A DNA stretch of 64,000 bases from Ahaetulla prasina (GCF_028640845.1 NC_080542.1:67710211-67774210), one strand, 5' to 3'; shown: positions 22,329-35,780, counted from the first letter of the stretch. Notes: a model not told the origin generated them from the letters alone. Program-made: numbers and translations.

Positions 22329-22888
22329 TCAGAGAAGCCATCGAGATAGAAAACGCCCACACAGCATGAACAAACGAGATGATACCTCCGCCTACCAGCC
22401 ATTTGGAAACCTGCCCTTATTGACAAACGTGTCCCTAACACGAGGAATGACACCAGACCCACACTCACGAGGTCCACACAGGATGTCACCACCACACATC
22501 CACCCAGAAAGCACACCCAAACCCACACTGATCAGGAAGCACGACCAAGGACCAGAAGCCAGACCGCAGCTGCAACATTAGCCACTTCAAACCCTCCAAT
22601 CCATACATGCAGCAGACTGACACCCACTACGAAGATGTAGCACGACCACGAACACGAAGCCAAACAGCAGCAGTGCAGCTCACCAGCTCAAATCCCCTGC
22701 AGCACAGATTAGACTGAGCACAACCAAGCCCCCACCAACACAGGACACACCCCAGCCAATCAGAGCACAGAAAACCCCATCCAATCAGAGCACAGCCAAG
22801 CTCCCACCCAATCAGTTCAAACCCCACTAGCAGTTAAAAGGAAGAAACAGCTGCGATCACACATTGCTCCCAGAAGCACGGTTGAAGC

Positions 22889-22921
22889 CTGAAGATGACG
22901 AATGAGACTTCGTCAAACGTC
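22889..22921 (+). ncRNA. Hammerhead-like motif, PLE copy C (core G missing)
   Basis: Same layout as 20,039-20,072, but the invariant G of GAAA is absent (TTCGTCAAACGTC). As written it cannot fold the core, unless the deletion is a sequencing error like the others in this copy. Confidence 0.55.
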
Positions 22922-25743
22922 GCCAAGACACTTCCAATTTTACACGGAGAAAACCCGAACAACCAAAGACCTATATACAAACACCCGTGAAAACCTCAGA
23001 AAACAAATATTGCACCTCTACGGGGAGGAAATCCACCATCTGACCAGGACCTATGAAAAACTAGAAGTCCAAAGAGCTTCCATTTTATGTGACCTCGCAT
23101 TCCTACGAAACTGCCGCGATGAAAATTTAATCCCCAAATGCTTCCAATTGAAATTCCACTCCAACTCTGCAGCCACCAAACGATCCTAAAAAGAACAGAA
23201 TTGGCCTTAATCAGAAATGAACTTCACACAAAAGATTCCTCCTAGATCAAATCAACAAAGATCTCCTCACACTTCACCTCAAACTCAGCAACAAGATGCA
23301 CCCGCACTTTGGGACAAATCCAAACAACTTGCCGCCTGAGAGCCAAACACAGACCACCCTCAAGACAGACACGCACACCAACAAACTCAAGACTACAAGA
23401 ACGCCAGAAAACAAACCCTCCACCCTCACAGCAACACATGAAACAAACAGTGCATAACATCTCAGATAGGATCCTCACCAAAGCTGAAACCGATGTCCTT
23501 TCCAAAGGATTCAACTTTGCAGTCACTCCCAAATACATCCCCACTGAGACCATTATATGCGGAGTTGAAACCAGCCTGACCAAAATCAACCCCGATGACG
23601 CTAACAAAATCAGACTCGAAATCACCAACATCCTCTGCAGCAGCAAGCCACCCAAAAGCAACTTACCCAAAGAGGAACAGACAGCACTACTTAACCTGAA
23701 AAAAGATACCAGCATAATAATCCTACCAGCAGACAAGGGCAACGCCACGGTGGTTATGAACACATCTGACTACCAAACCAAATTAACCAACCTACTCCAA
23801 GACCCTGCATACAAGCCCCTAAAACAGACCCCACCACCTACCTAGAAAACCACTAGATCCAAAATAAAAGCCTCCCCCATCAGCGAAGAAATCCAACAAA
23901 GAATCATTCCCAGAGAGAAATCATCCAGATGCCCTAAGCTCTACGGCCTCCCAAGATACACAAAGAAGGAACCCCACTCAGACCCATAGTCAGCTCCATA
24001 GGCTCACCTCTACAAAACCTAGCCAAATTTCTCGCCAAACAACTACAGCCCTATGCAGAATCCATCGCCTCACATGTAAAAACTCATTCCAGTTCATAGA
24101 GATCATAAAGAAACAAAACTTACAGCCCAGCGACCTACTCGTGAGCTTTGATGTCATATCCTCTTCACCCAAGTGCCAATCAAAGAAGCCTTGACAGCTA
24201 TCCAAAACAAATATAACCCCCAAGCACATACTAGATCTGACCAACCACTGCCTATCCAACACATACTTCATCTATAACGGACAAAAATACAAACAAATAG
24301 AAGGCGCACCCATGGGATCACCCTCTCACCTGTCATTGCCAACCTCTACATGGAACACTTTGAAACCCAAGCACTAGAAAAATCTGATCACAAACCCAAA
24401 CTCTGGCTCAGATACGTAGACGACACCTTCATAATCTGGCCACACGGAAAGAAAACTTGAAAACTTCCTCACACACCTCAATAGCCTACACCCCAAAATA
24501 CAGTTCACCATGGAAACAGAAGTTAACAACCAACTTCCTTCCTAGATGTCTTAGTCTACAAGAAACCCAATGGCTCCCTAGGACACACCATCTACCAGAA
24601 GAAAACACACACAAACCGCTATCTGCATGCACTCTCACACCACCACCCAGCACAGATCAACTCCGTAGCCAAGACACTCATCTCTAGAACAAAATGCTTA
24701 GCTGAGAACAACACCTAAAACCGAACTACACACTCTCACAAACGTACTAACATCCAATGGATTCCAGAGAAATAAGATTACCAAACTAATCCAAAAGAAC
24801 CCCCACTAAAACCCAAGACAGAGAGCAAGAAAATGGCACAGCCCTCCTCCCATATATAAAAGGCACCACAGACAGAATCAGCAAGATCCTCCACAAACAT
24901 AACATCAAGACAGCATTCTGCACAAACCAAAAAGTACCCACCATCGTAAGAAACCCCAAAGACAAAATTGAGTTAGAAAATCAAGGAGTATATGAAATCC
25001 CATGCACCGCCTGCCCCACCACATACATTGGACAAACCAACAGAAGAATAAGTGCACGCATTGAAGAACACAAGAACTCATTCAAAAAGAGGAACCAACT
25101 TCTTCCTGGTCCAACACTTTAAAGTCACAGGACACGATATTGACTTTAAAAGACCAGAACTATCGCCAAAACTGAACACTTTAACAACAGAATAATCAGA
25201 GAAGCCATCGAGATAAACGCCCACACAGCATGAACAAACGAGATGATACCTCCGCCTACCAGCCATTTGAAACCTGCCCTTATTGACAAGCGTGTCCCTA
25301 ACACGAGGAATGACACCAGACCCACACTCACGAGGTCCACACAGGATGTCACCACCACATCCACCCAGAAAGCACACCCAAACCCACACTGATCAGGAAG
25401 CACGACCAAGGACCAGAAGCCAGACCGCAGCTGCAACATTAGCCACTTCAAACCTCAATCCATACATGCAGCAGACTGACATCCACTACGAAGATGTACG
25501 ACCACGAACACGAAGCCAAACAGCAGCAGTGCAGCTCACCAGCTCAAATCCCCTGCAGCACAGATTAGACTGAGCACAACCAAGCCCCACCAACACAGGA
25601 CACACCCCAGCCAATCAGAGCACAGAAAAACCCCCATCAATCAGAGCACAGCCAAGCTCCCACCCAATCAGTTCAAACCCCCACTAGCAGTTAAAGGAAG
25701 AAACAGCTGCGATCACATTGCTCCCAAAGCCTGAAGCTGAAGC

Positions 25744-25777
25744 CTGAAGATGACGAATGAGACTTCGTCGAAGCGTC
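25744..25777 (+). ncRNA. Hammerhead-like motif, distal PLE terminal repeat
   Basis: CTGAAGATGACGAA, loop, TTCGTCGAAGCGTC: core and stem II are intact, but the A that begins stem III is G. Confidence 0.5.
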
Positions 25778-25823
25778 GCCAAGACACTTCCAATTTTACG
25801 GAGAAAACCCGAACAACCAAAGA

Positions 25824-26591
<768 letters not shown>

Positions 26592-26638
26592 TCGAACAAC
26601 CAAAGACCTATATACAAACACCCGTGAAAACCTCAGAA

Positions 26639-26644
<6 letters not shown>
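26592..26644 (+). mobile_element. Short plus-strand PLE terminus
   Basis: CGAACAACCAAAGACC to CTCAGAAAACAAATATA is the end of the PLE terminal repeat. It runs straight into (TA)n, mirroring the left border at 17,855. Confidence 0.85.

Positions 26645-26710
<66 letters not shown>
26645..26710. repeat. (TA)n tract, right border of PLE array
   Basis: About 32 TA units. The left border of the array is also (TA)n (17,829-17,854). Confidence 0.95.
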
Positions 26711-26712
<2 letters not shown>

Positions 26713-26849
26713 ATAAGTGTACATATCTATTACATATTATAGAGTATGTATAGGCACATAAAAAGATACATTATCTACTATATATACTGTATGTGTGTGT
26801 ACACCCCCCCCCCACAGCTCTTCTAAAACTATACACATTCAATCTCACT

Positions 26850-27740
26850 TCTACATTTGGAAAAACACACCCAGAGTCTACTTTTCATTCCAATTCATTC
26901 CAAGATGGCACCGCCAATAGCTGCCTCGGTGAAATGCTCTCTAATGGTTTTTTTATTTTTTATTATTCTTTGCGATTCTCTATGGATTTCATACTCACGA
27001 GACCATCTGCTAAGTATTAAGCAATGTTTCTTTAAGGAGCAGTTTTCTGTAACCTCACCATCACCAACCCCGTCTTTACAAACGCAGAGGAGATTCTAAC
27101 ACAGGAAGAAGCAAATTCCCAGGAGCTATGGATTATCAAAAGCAAATTCAGGAGATGCCATAAAAGAGGTAAAAGAGCGGGAATTTTGAATAGACTAAGG
27201 AAGAGGGAAGACAAAAACAAAACAAAACCCGCTCCCTTCTATCTTCCTAACTAATTTACATTCACTTGCTAATAAGATGGATGAAATACTCCTTTTAAAC
27301 AGGTGCAATCCTCATTTTTACAACACAGCAGCCCTATACTTCATTGAATCCTGGCTATATGAAGAAGTTGATGATAACAGCATGCATATACCAGGGTTTC
27401 AGATAATAAGAGCAGACAGAATTGCAGAATCATCTGGTAAAAAGAAGGGAGGAGGCTTATGTATATATTTATATGAACAGCTGGTCTCAGGATATAACTA
27501 TAATACATAAATTCTGTGATGAAAACTTTACTTATCAACTGTAAACCATTTTACTCTCCACATGCGTTCTCCGCATTTCTTCTAATTGCTGTGTATGTGC
27601 CTCCACAAGCCTGTGTAAACAAGGCATTACGAACTCTAGCTGACCAGATTATGGAGGCTGAAGCCAACCAGATTCACTGGCCATTATTTTAGGTGATTTC
27701 AACAATGGTAATTTAAAGAAAAAAATGTTCTCCATGTGCA
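26850..27740 (+). pseudogene. L2-type LINE, 5' region and APE endonuclease
   Basis: After a leader (CCAAGATGGCACCGCC) comes a degraded apurinic-like endonuclease: LANKMDEILLL, then FIESWLYEEVDDNSMHIPGF, IIRADRIAESSGKKKGGGLC in the frame 27,277-27,510. Further on, in other frames, are AVYVPPQACVNKAL and ILGDFNN (about 27,590-27,705). These are the conserved endonuclease blocks (tryptophan-leucine 'ESW', RADR, GGGL, VYVPP, GDFN). It ends around 27,740 without an RT; the matching 3' part of the family is seen separately at 30,495-31,218. Confidence 0.75.
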
Positions 27741-27769
27741 CTTCTGAATTGGTAGGGAACATAAGTCGA

Positions 27770-28565
27770 TTTCACCACTAGTAGATACTATCAATCATTG
27801 TTATAAAGTATACTATCTTCCATATTAACATCAATTATATAAGCATAAAAATGTTTACTAATCAATTTTTCTTTCTCATATAATCCATATTTCATATAAA
27901 CCCGTCCATCTAATCTCTGTATCTATCGACTAACCATTTGTAAAAAAGTTCCCATGTCATAAAATATTCAGAATCTTCTTTTCCTTTAATTTTTAGTGTT
28001 AACCTATCCATTTCTGCATATTCCATTATTTTTTTGATTATATTCTCATCTGTGAGGGTTTGTTGATTTTTCCAATATTGTGTGTATACAATCCTAGCTG
28101 CTGTTAAAATATATAAAATTAAATATGTATTACCCTTATTGTACTTTTCTGGTAGCATGCCCAGCAGGAATATCTCAGGTTTCAAGTCTATGTGTTGTTT
28201 TATCATAGCCATATGCGAATTTTCTTCCAATATCTTCTTTGCTTTGGGACACATCCACCACATGTGGTAATATGAACCTGGTGTTTGGTTACATTTCCAA
28301 CATTTGACAGATTTATCTGTCATCTATACATCTACACAACTATACAAGTGCCATCTATAAAACATTTTATACAGATTTTCTTTATATGCTGTTGACATTT
28401 TAAGCTTGTAATTTCTATTCCATAATTTCTGCCATTTGTCTAATTCAATTGTATAGCCAAATTTTTAGCCCAAATTATCATAGTTTCTTTTACTTGTTCT
28501 TCCTCCAATTTAATGGTTACTAAATAATTATATATCCTCTTATACAAAAAGTATTCTTTTTTTTA
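27770..28565 (-). pseudogene. L1 ORF2 C-terminal fragment
   Basis: The minus-strand frame 27,910-28,323 encodes the cysteine-rich end of L1 ORF2: VKCWKCNQTPGSYYHMWWMC followed by PKAKKILEE and a tail ending ELFYKWLVDRYRD. Upstream (28,330-28,560) the frame is broken but still resembles L1. Only the 3' end of the element is present. Confidence 0.75.
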
Positions 28566-29129
28566 ATACAGGTAGTCATTAACATGACCACTTATAGAAC
28601 TCCCAAGAAATGGGTCTAATCTCATGGTTTAAGTATGCTTCCTAAGCCTTGCATGATTAAAACCAATTCTTGTGGGCCTCCATAAGCCTATAAGATAGTT
28701 AGCTTCAGGAAAGACCTGGTGCAATCTGGACCACCTAGCCCATTTAGACTACACTGGCCTCACAATAGCAAGATTAACATGCCTGAAGGTAAGATGCATA
28801 TGGCAGATATCGGGGACTGCTGGAAAATTATGTCATTCTCCAAGGCAGCATTTCTTAATTGCATAGAGCAGTGGTAGCTAGCCACAGATTGGGACAGGGA
28901 AGTATGGGGGCTTGGCTGATATTCCTGTGACAACTGGCTAAGAATATATATCAATATAAATCTAAAGATTGCCAGCAACAAAGTTACAGGCCTTTACTTC
29001 CCAGGCCCAGTGCTGCCACTTCCAAGCACCACACTGCAAGCCAGAATGGAGCAGCTGAGGCTTTGCATGACACTGCAGAATCCTCCCAGCTCACATATAG
29101 TCTCTGCAATACCACACTAGGCCTTCCTA
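28566..29129. other. Mostly unassigned; possible MITE left end
   Basis: At 28,570 ACAGGTAGTCATTAACATGACC resembles the start of the element at 12,006. The remainder shows no recognisable signal. Confidence 0.35.
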
Positions 29130-29268
29130 TCCCTTGCACCCTTGTGCTTAATGACTGCAAATGGGAGTGCTGGGAATGCAGTGACTGGGCATCTTGATTA
29201 ATGACTGTTTTATCAATGACTAAGATTCTGGATTCAATTGTGGTTGTAAGTTGAAGTAGATAGCAGGC
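29130..29268. mobile_element. MITE-like fragment (CAGGTAGT family)
   Basis: TTAATGACTGCAAATGGGAG, GATTCAATTGTGGTTGTAAG and a final TTGAAGTAGATA parallel the right part of the 12,006-12,392 element. It may be the right end of an element starting near 28,570. Confidence 0.35.
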
Positions 29269-29536
29269 TTTGACTAACAGTTGGATATTAATTTAAATTC
29301 TGCTCACACTTCAGTCCTGCTCATCCTGGGTTTTTAAAATTTGTGCCATGACAGTAACAACTGTCCTTTAAAGAGTGCTAATTTGTTTAAAAAACAAAGC
29401 CCCTGGAATGAAAACTGTTTTGAAAAACACAAAGGACTTTCAAATATAAGAAATCTGATTCTTCTTCTTCTGATTCTTCTTCTTCTGATACTGTGACTGA
29501 CCATTAGGCTGGATGCAGCCTATAGATTCTCTTGTT

Positions 29537-29720
29537 CACCAGTGAAATCCACTTACCTTCACTACTGGTTCAGGAATGGGAGCACACAGGAGTGTACATG
29601 TGCTATACGCAGCCTATTCTGCACATGCACAGGGGGTAAAAAACTGGACGTAATGATGTCCTGGCAGGCAGCCTCCCACTGCCGCATGAGCCAGATAGAG
29701 CTGGCCAGATTTCACCGCTG
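29537..29720. mobile_element. hAT-like MITE with 8-bp TSD
   Basis: The ends read CACCAGTGAAATCC and CAGATTTCACCGCTG, inverted at 11 of 13 positions. The flanking octamer CTCTTGTT is identical on both sides (29,529-29,536 and 29,721-29,728). 184 bp, non-coding. Confidence 0.75.
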
Positions 29721-29728
29721 CTCTTGTT

Positions 29729-30129
29729 GCTCCCTTCTTCCCAAACATCTCTTCCCTTGCCCAATTTAGGGCATGTCAAATTTTTCAACTTTCAATTTCC
29801 AAACATTAGGGTGTTCAAAAGTTGTGATAAGCCTTGGGATGTAAAGATATTTTAGTTACTTTAATATAATTTAGGTGTGCTTGATAAACAACTACATAAA
29901 TAGCATAACTTTTTAATATTTTGTTTGTTTCACCTCAAGACCCGAAAAACTAATATTTAGTAGTACAGCAAATAACTTTCTTCAGTGGAAATGGAGGCTG
30001 GTTTTATTTTTGATGGCTGAAGTGGTGGTGAAAGTAATTTGTTGTTATAAAAGAAAGACTAATCCATCTCTACAAACATGAATGAAAAAGTATCCATGTA
30101 TCCGTGCATGCTGCACATTTTTAGTGATA
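29729..30129. other. Unassigned AT-rich DNA
   Basis: Nothing recognisable. Confidence 0.45.
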
Positions 30130-32125
30130 TTTATTTTTTTACTTTATTTATTTGTCACAACATTATATATAGGCATAAGCATGAAATAACAATAAAATAT
30201 ATAAGCATATATATAACCATATGTATGTAATAACTATATGAAATTGTATACAATCAAAGGGAACATTAGGACAGGAACGATAGGCATATTGGTACTCTTA
30301 TGCATGCCCCTTACAGACCTCTTGGGAATGGAGTGAAGTCAATAGTAGATAGTTTTTGGTTAAAGCTTTGGGGATTTTGGGAAGAATCCACAGAGTCTGG
30401 TAGTGTATTCCAGGCATTAACAATTCTGTTTCTGATGTCATATTTTCTGCAATCAAGATTGGAGCGGTTCACATTAAGCTTAAATCTGTTGTTGCAAGAT
30501 CTAAAATGGACAGCTAACATCAAAAACATCATCAAAAAAAGACAACAAAGAATGTTCTTTCTGCGCCAAATCAGGAAGCTCAAACTGCCCAAGGAGCTGC
30601 TGATTCAGTTCTACAGAGGAATTATTGAGTCTGTCATTTGCACCTCTATAACTGTCTGGTTTGGTTCTGCAACCCAACAAGAAAGACACAGACTTCAGAG
30701 GATAATTAGAACTGCAGAAAAAATAATTGCTACCAACCTGCCTTCCATTGAGGACCTGTATACTGCACGAATCAAGAAGAGCGCCGTGAAAATATTTACA
30801 GATCCCTCACATCCTGGACATAAACTGTTTCAACTCCTACCCTCAAAACGACGCTATAGAGCACTGCACACCAGAACAACTAGACACAAGAACAGTTTTT
30901 TCCCGAAGGCCATCACTCTGCTAAACAAATAATTCCCTCAACACTGTCAAACTATTTACTGAATCTGCACTACTATTAATCGTTTCATAGTTCCCATCAC
31001 CCATCTCTTTCCACTTATGACTGTATGACTGTAACTTTGTTGCTGGCAATCCTTATGATTTATATTGATATATTGACCATCATTTGTGTTGTAAATGTTG
31101 TACCTTGATGAAGGTATCTTTTCTTTTATGTACACTGAGAGCATATACACCAAGACAAATTCCTTGTGTGTCCAATCACACTTGGCCAATAAAAAATTCT
31201 ATTCTATTCTATTCTATTGTTGTGATTGAAGCTGAAGTAGTCTTCAACAGGAAGCACGTTATAACAGATGATTCTATGAGTTAAGCTCAGGTCATGTCGA
31301 AGGCGATGGAGTTCTAAATTTTCTAAACCCAGGATTTCAAGTCTGGTGGCATAAGGTATTTTGTTGTAAACAGAGGAGTGGAGAACTCTTCTTGTAAAAT
31401 ATTTCTGGACGCGCTCAATTGTATTAATGTCTGAAATGAGGTATGGGTTCCAGACAGGCGAGCTATATTCAAGAATTGGTCTAGCAAATGTTTTATATGC
31501 TCTGGTTAGTAGTGTAGTGTTTCTGGAGAAGAAGCTATGCAAGATTAGGTTTACAACTCTTAAAGCCTTTTTTGCAATGTAGTTGCAGTGGGCTTTGGCA
31601 CTTAGATCATTCGATATGAAAACTCCAAGGTCTTTAACGGGATGGGGTTCATCTATAAGATAGTGTCCATCAAGCTTGTATTTAGTGTTCAGATTCTTTT
31701 TTCCAATGTGTAAGACAGAGCATTTGTTGGTTGAGATTTGGAGTTGCCAAGTTTTTGACCATTCCGACAAAAGTCAAGGTCTTTTTGAAGGGTAGCTGTA
31801 TTGTTGGTAGTGTTAAATAGTTTAACATCATCAGTGAAGAGAACACAATTGCTTATATTATGGTCACAGAGATCATTAATGTATAATATGAAGAGTGTTG
31901 GTCCAAGAACGCTGCCTTGGGGAACGCCGCTATTGACAGGAACAGGATTCGATAGGGCACTGCCTATTTTGAGCACTTGTTGTCTGTTTGACAGGAACAC
32001 TGTTATCCAATTGTGGAGAGGTCCGGAGATGCCGTAGGATTTTAATTTTAGGAGAAGTTTGTCATGTACCACTGAGTCAAAAGCTTTACAGAAGTCTATG
32101 CAAATTGCATCTATTGCTTTGCCCT
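30130..32125 (-). pseudogene. CR1/L2-group LINE, RT to 3' end, with nested L2
   Basis: On the minus strand, 31,689-32,072 encodes the RT middle: [19 protein letters not shown], and a YADD-type motif reading FTDD. 31,204-31,770 continues with the thumb and C-terminal region (RAYKTFARPILEYSSPVWNP, RVQKYFTRR). The C-terminus (YDIRNRIVNAWNTLPDSV) lies at 30,311-30,480, after an interruption by a plus-strand L2 (30,495-31,218). The same family is present almost in full at 42,840-46,250 and as a tail at 52,049-52,230. A frameshift near 31,740 and the altered second residue of the catalytic motif make it inactive. The 5' half is missing. Confidence 0.85.
30495..31218 (+). pseudogene. L2-type LINE 3' end nested in the minus LINE
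   Basis: Plus-strand frame (about 30,495-30,932) with DLKWTANIKNIIKKRQQRMF, SVICTSITVWFGSATQQERH, LPSIEDLYTARI and LFQLLPSKRRYRAL, ending NSFFPKAITLLNK: the C-terminal region of an L2-type LINE polyprotein, here unbroken to its stop. A 3' UTR follows, ending AATTCCTTGTGTGTCCAATC, CTTGGCCAATAAA and an (ATTCT)n tail. TTGTTG flanks both sides. It is 5' truncated and inserted into the opposite-strand LINE at 30,494/31,219. Confidence 0.85.
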
Positions 32126-32574
32126 AGTTGCAAATAGTTTAAAACAACAACAGATAGACCTTTACCATAACCAGTGGTGGGATTCAGCTGGTTCACACTG
32201 GTTTGGGAGAACCATTTGTTAACTCTTTGTGGAGTTCTGCAAACCAGCTGAATAGTCAAGGGTGTCTGCCTGCCTAACAATTCCAGTAGCTCACACACAC
32301 CTCAGCTGATCCTGCTCATTTGTAATTAACCAAAGAAAGGGAAAAGAAAAAGAAGAAATAACCACATAGCCATTTCCTCAGCAGAAAAATTCTAGCCCCT
32401 TTAAAACTCAGGGGTAGGGGGGAAATAAAGTGAAAGAGAGTTTTTTTCTTCTTCTATCTCCCTTCAGTTAATAGCTTTGGGTATACAGCCAAGAACCATT
32501 TAACAGGCAAATACTTAATAAAACTGCAGGAATGCAGTCAGCACAGAAACAATAGAAATTTACAGATCATACAG

Positions 32575-32800
32575 ATCAACAGAGATAGAAGGAACCTTGT
32601 AGGTTATCTAGTCCAACCTGCCACCCAAGCAGGAGACCCTCCATCATTTCTAACAAATGGCAGTGCAATCACTTTGTGAAAGCCTCCAGTCATGAAGTTC
32701 CCACAACTTCCAAAGGCAAGCTGTTCCATGGTTGATTGTTCTCACTGTCAGAAAATTCCTCCTTATTTCTAGGTTAAATCTCTCCTTGTTCTTGTCAGGA
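32575..32800 (-). mobile_element. CR1 3' end
   Basis: The reverse complement shows the last CR1 coding remnant, then AGCAGGACTAGATAACCT-like blocks. On the plus strand: AGTCCAACCTGCCACCCAAGC, GGCAAGCTGTTCCATGGTTG, GTCAGAAAATTCCTCC. It is similar to 59,520-59,730. Confidence 0.75.
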
Positions 32801-33049
32801 TTAGGCCGGGGAAGGAGTTTTAAAAATGTTAGTACAGAGTAGGAGTTTCTTTTCAGAGTTCTTGCGTCTTTTTAAATACACATTCTAATTATCAGAATTG
32901 ATTTTATTAATTTGGAATAGGGTTGCAGTGCTAGTTCTATGTTTATGTGTTTTGTTCCTGCATTTTCAGTATTTAAGAGTTAGATTACAGTATTAGACTG
33001 TAAAGATTTTAAATTATCTTGTAACTGTGTTGCTTGTGTGTGATGGAGT

Positions 33050-33416
33050 ACCCACAACTTCTGATGGCAAGTTATTCCATGGTCGATTGGTCTCACACTT
33101 AGGAAATTTCTCCTTAGTCCTAGGTTGCTTCTCTCTTTGGTTAGTTTCCATCCATTGTTATGCCTTTTGGTGCTTTGGAAAATAGATTGACCTCTTCATT
33201 TTTGTAGTAGCCCCTCAAATTTCCTGACAGAACAATTAATCAGTGGAAAAATTTGCCTCCAGAAGTTGTAAATGCTCCAACACTGGAAGTTTTAAAGAAG
33301 AGATTGGATAACCATTTGTTTGAAGCGGTGTAAGGTTTCCTGCATAAGCAGGGGATTGGACTGGAAGACCTCCAAGGTCCCTTCCAACTCTGTCATTCTA
33401 TTCATTCTAAATATTG
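33050..33416. mobile_element. Two CR1 3' fragments in opposite orientation
   Basis: 33,050-33,235 is CR1 tail on the minus strand (GGCAAGTTATTCCATGGTCG, GGTTAGTTTCCATCCATTG). At about 33,236 it switches to CR1 plus strand (GTGGAAAAATTTGCCTCCAG, AACACTGGAAGTTTTAAAGA) and runs to the 3' end at 33,416 with an ATTCTA tail. Such abutting inverted pieces fit the twin-priming mode of LINE insertion. Confidence 0.7.
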
Positions 33417-33586
33417 GAACAGTGCTTTTTTATTGTTCTATTTTATTGTGAGTTAGACTAAAGAGAAATTGCCTAAGGGTGAGACCAATCAAGTTGGCCA
33501 CCCCACCCAGTCACATGACCACTCAGCCAGTCATTACAGCAGAGAACCAGTTGTTAAATTATTTGAATCCCACCACTGATCATAAC

Positions 33587-34191
33587 CAATATAGACCAAG
33601 AATTTCTCCTTTTTGTTAAAGAAAATCTGAAAACGCAGCCCCTGTGTAATATATTTTTAGCTTTAGTGTATGCATTTATTGTTTGCTTCCTTGCACCATC
33701 ATTTTGTTTCTAGATAAAGATGAAAAAGATGAAAAAGTTTTCTTGTGTTTTTTAAAATGTCATTTACATACTCAGTTAATGTTTTTGTGCATATTGCCTC
33801 CAATCCATCATCAATAACTTTCTGCATGGAATAGAAATGTGAGAAGCAGCATACAAAATTATCTGTGTTGCTTTTTCTGCTCTTTTGTCAAAACATAAAG
33901 GTGTCCTGGCCCAGGTTCTGTTTTAGAGGTAATATACAATATTATAAGTTAAAGCCGGGTGGAACAGAACTACAGATGGTCAATCTGATAATAGTTTTAT
34001 TTCAAGAACAAAGTTGTTTCAAAGCGACTAAAACTGAGTTTTGAAAAGCCCAGAATACAATATGTGTTATCTCTTTAAAATATATTTTAAGCAAATTGCT
34101 GTTGTAAATACATAAAGCATCTATAATTGTAGCATGTTAATGCTTGTTAAACTTTGAGTAAAGAACATGTTTTAATAGCAGGGCTTCAAAA
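33587..34191. other. Unassigned AT-rich DNA
   Basis: No recognisable feature. Confidence 0.45.
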
Positions 34192-35508
34192 AGCAAACAT
34201 ACTAGATGGTCTTTTTGCTATCTTTCTCTGTGCATTTTGACCATGCCAGAAATAGCATGTAAATTATTTACAGCAGAATTGTAATATGAGGCAACACTCT
34301 TTACAAGGGCTGAGAGATTCAGAGAAGTTTTAAATTAGTTCCATAAAGAAAGCAATTAAAGTCTTGGGAGCCTTTATTTATTTATTTTTTAAACAACCCA
34401 CTTTAAATATCTTTTCAAGAAAAATGTGCCCTTAGCAATTTTAAATTAAAGAATGTTTATTTTCCGAGATATATTTGATTTAGAAATAACTCGGTCAGTT
34501 CCATGTTCTTGTTGATGTTTCATTTTAAATGTGTTACTATTTCACTTTTCTTCAAGAAGTGTTACAATTGTCAAAATTTTCAAACCTATTAAATTAGAGC
34601 AGTATATAAATGTTTAAATACATAATTCATAAACAGGGAATGAAAAATGCCAGAAAGATTTCAATTTTTAATTTATTAGGTATTTGCAGGCATGTTGTAT
34701 TAGATAGCCAATAACTTTAGACAGTGGGAAAAGTGTGCAGGACAGAGACACACTGAATCAGAGGTATAATTTTTGTAAGAAGATATTCTTGAGGCGGATT
34801 CTTATTGAAAGAAAATAAAGTGAAGCGTAAGTTAGGAAAAATAGGGGATAGCAAACATACTAGATGGTCTTTTTGCTATCTTTCTCTGTGCATTTTGACC
34901 ATGCCAGAAATAGCATGTAAATTATTTACAGCAGAATTGTAATATGAGGCAACACTCTTTACAAGGGCTGAGAGATTCAGAGAAGTTTTAAATTAGTTCC
35001 ATAAAGAAAGCAATTAAAGTCTTGGGAGCCTTTATTTATTTATTTTTTAAACAACCCACTTTAAATATCTTTTCAAGAAAAATGTGCCCTTAGCAATTTT
35101 AAATTAAAGAATGTTTATTTTCCGAGATATATTTGATTTAGAAATAACTCGGTCAGTTCCATGTTCTTGTTGATGTTTCATTTTAAATGTGTTACTATTT
35201 CACTTTTCTTCAAGAAGTGTTACAATTGTCAAAATTTTCAAACCTATTAAATTAGAGCAGTATATAAATGTTTAAATACATAATTCATAAACAGGGAATG
35301 AAAAATGCCAGAAAGATTTCAATTTTTAATTTATTAGGTATTTGCAGGCATGTTGTATTAGATAGCCAATAACTTTAGACAGTGGGAAAAGTGTGCAGGA
35401 CAGAGACACACTGAATCAGAGGTATAATTTTTGTAAGAAGATATTCTTGAGGCGGATTCTTATTGAAAGAAAATAAAGTGAAGCGTAAGTTAGGAAAAAT
35501 AGGGGGAT
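34192..35508. repeat. Perfect tandem duplication, 658-bp unit
   Basis: 34,192-34,849 and 34,850-35,508 match base for base by eye at a constant offset of 658. The only difference is one extra G at the very end of the second copy (GGGGG versus GGGG). The unit is AT-rich with no coding signal. Identity at this level implies a very recent duplication or an assembly artefact. Confidence 0.95.
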
Positions 35509-35664
35509 AGGAAACATTCTATCTTCATGTAAGAGGTTGTATTATCTCAATATAGAGAAAAACCAAATCATGCAATATTTCAGTTTCACAGTCAGAACAG
35601 AAAGAAAGCCAAAGAAAAAAATGAAAGAAAAGAGAAGAAAGAAATCCTTGAGGATATCAACCTA

Positions 35665-35780
35665 AATTGGGGTTTTCTAAACTTGGCAATTTTAAGATGT
35701 GTGGACTTCAGCTTCCTGACAGTATGCTTCTGAGACTTGAACACACATCTTAAAATTGCCAAATTTGAAAATAGAAGACT
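35665..35780. mobile_element. Palindromic MITE, about 100 bp
   Basis: TTGGCAATTTTAAGATGTGT (35,683-35,702) has its exact reverse complement at 35,743-35,762, so nearly the whole element folds as a hairpin. A relative lies at 41,305-41,400 and a one-arm piece at 50,570-50,640 (CAACCTTAGTAACTTTAAGG). Confidence 0.8.

Larger units (their letters stand above)
19651..22506 (+). mobile_element. Penelope-like element copy B, nearly complete
   Basis: It starts inside the terminal repeat (GAAAGCACACCC) and returns to the same sequence at 22,507, where copy C begins, giving a unit of 2,856 bp. The order is terminal repeat with three CCAAT boxes (19,903-19,961), ribozyme-like motif (20,039-20,072), an N-terminal frame (20,122-20,574), the RT plus GIY-YIG frame (20,610-22,328), then a 3' region. 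Compared with copy C it lacks about 40 bp at 20,095, between two ACAC repeats. Near-identity with copies A and C points to recent activity. Tandem copies sharing a terminal repeat are a known PLE arrangement. Confidence 0.9.
32172..33578. mobile_element. hAT-type element carrying nested CR1 tails
   Basis: The ends read CAGTGGTGGGATTCAGC and TTGAATCCCACCACTG; the flanking octamers are ACCATAAC and ATCATAAC (7 of 8). Without insertions the family is about 140 bp (see 47,757-47,893), so most of the 1.4 kb is later sequence. This includes CR1 3' ends at 32,575-32,800 (minus), 33,050-33,235 (minus) and 33,236-33,416 (plus). Confidence 0.75.
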
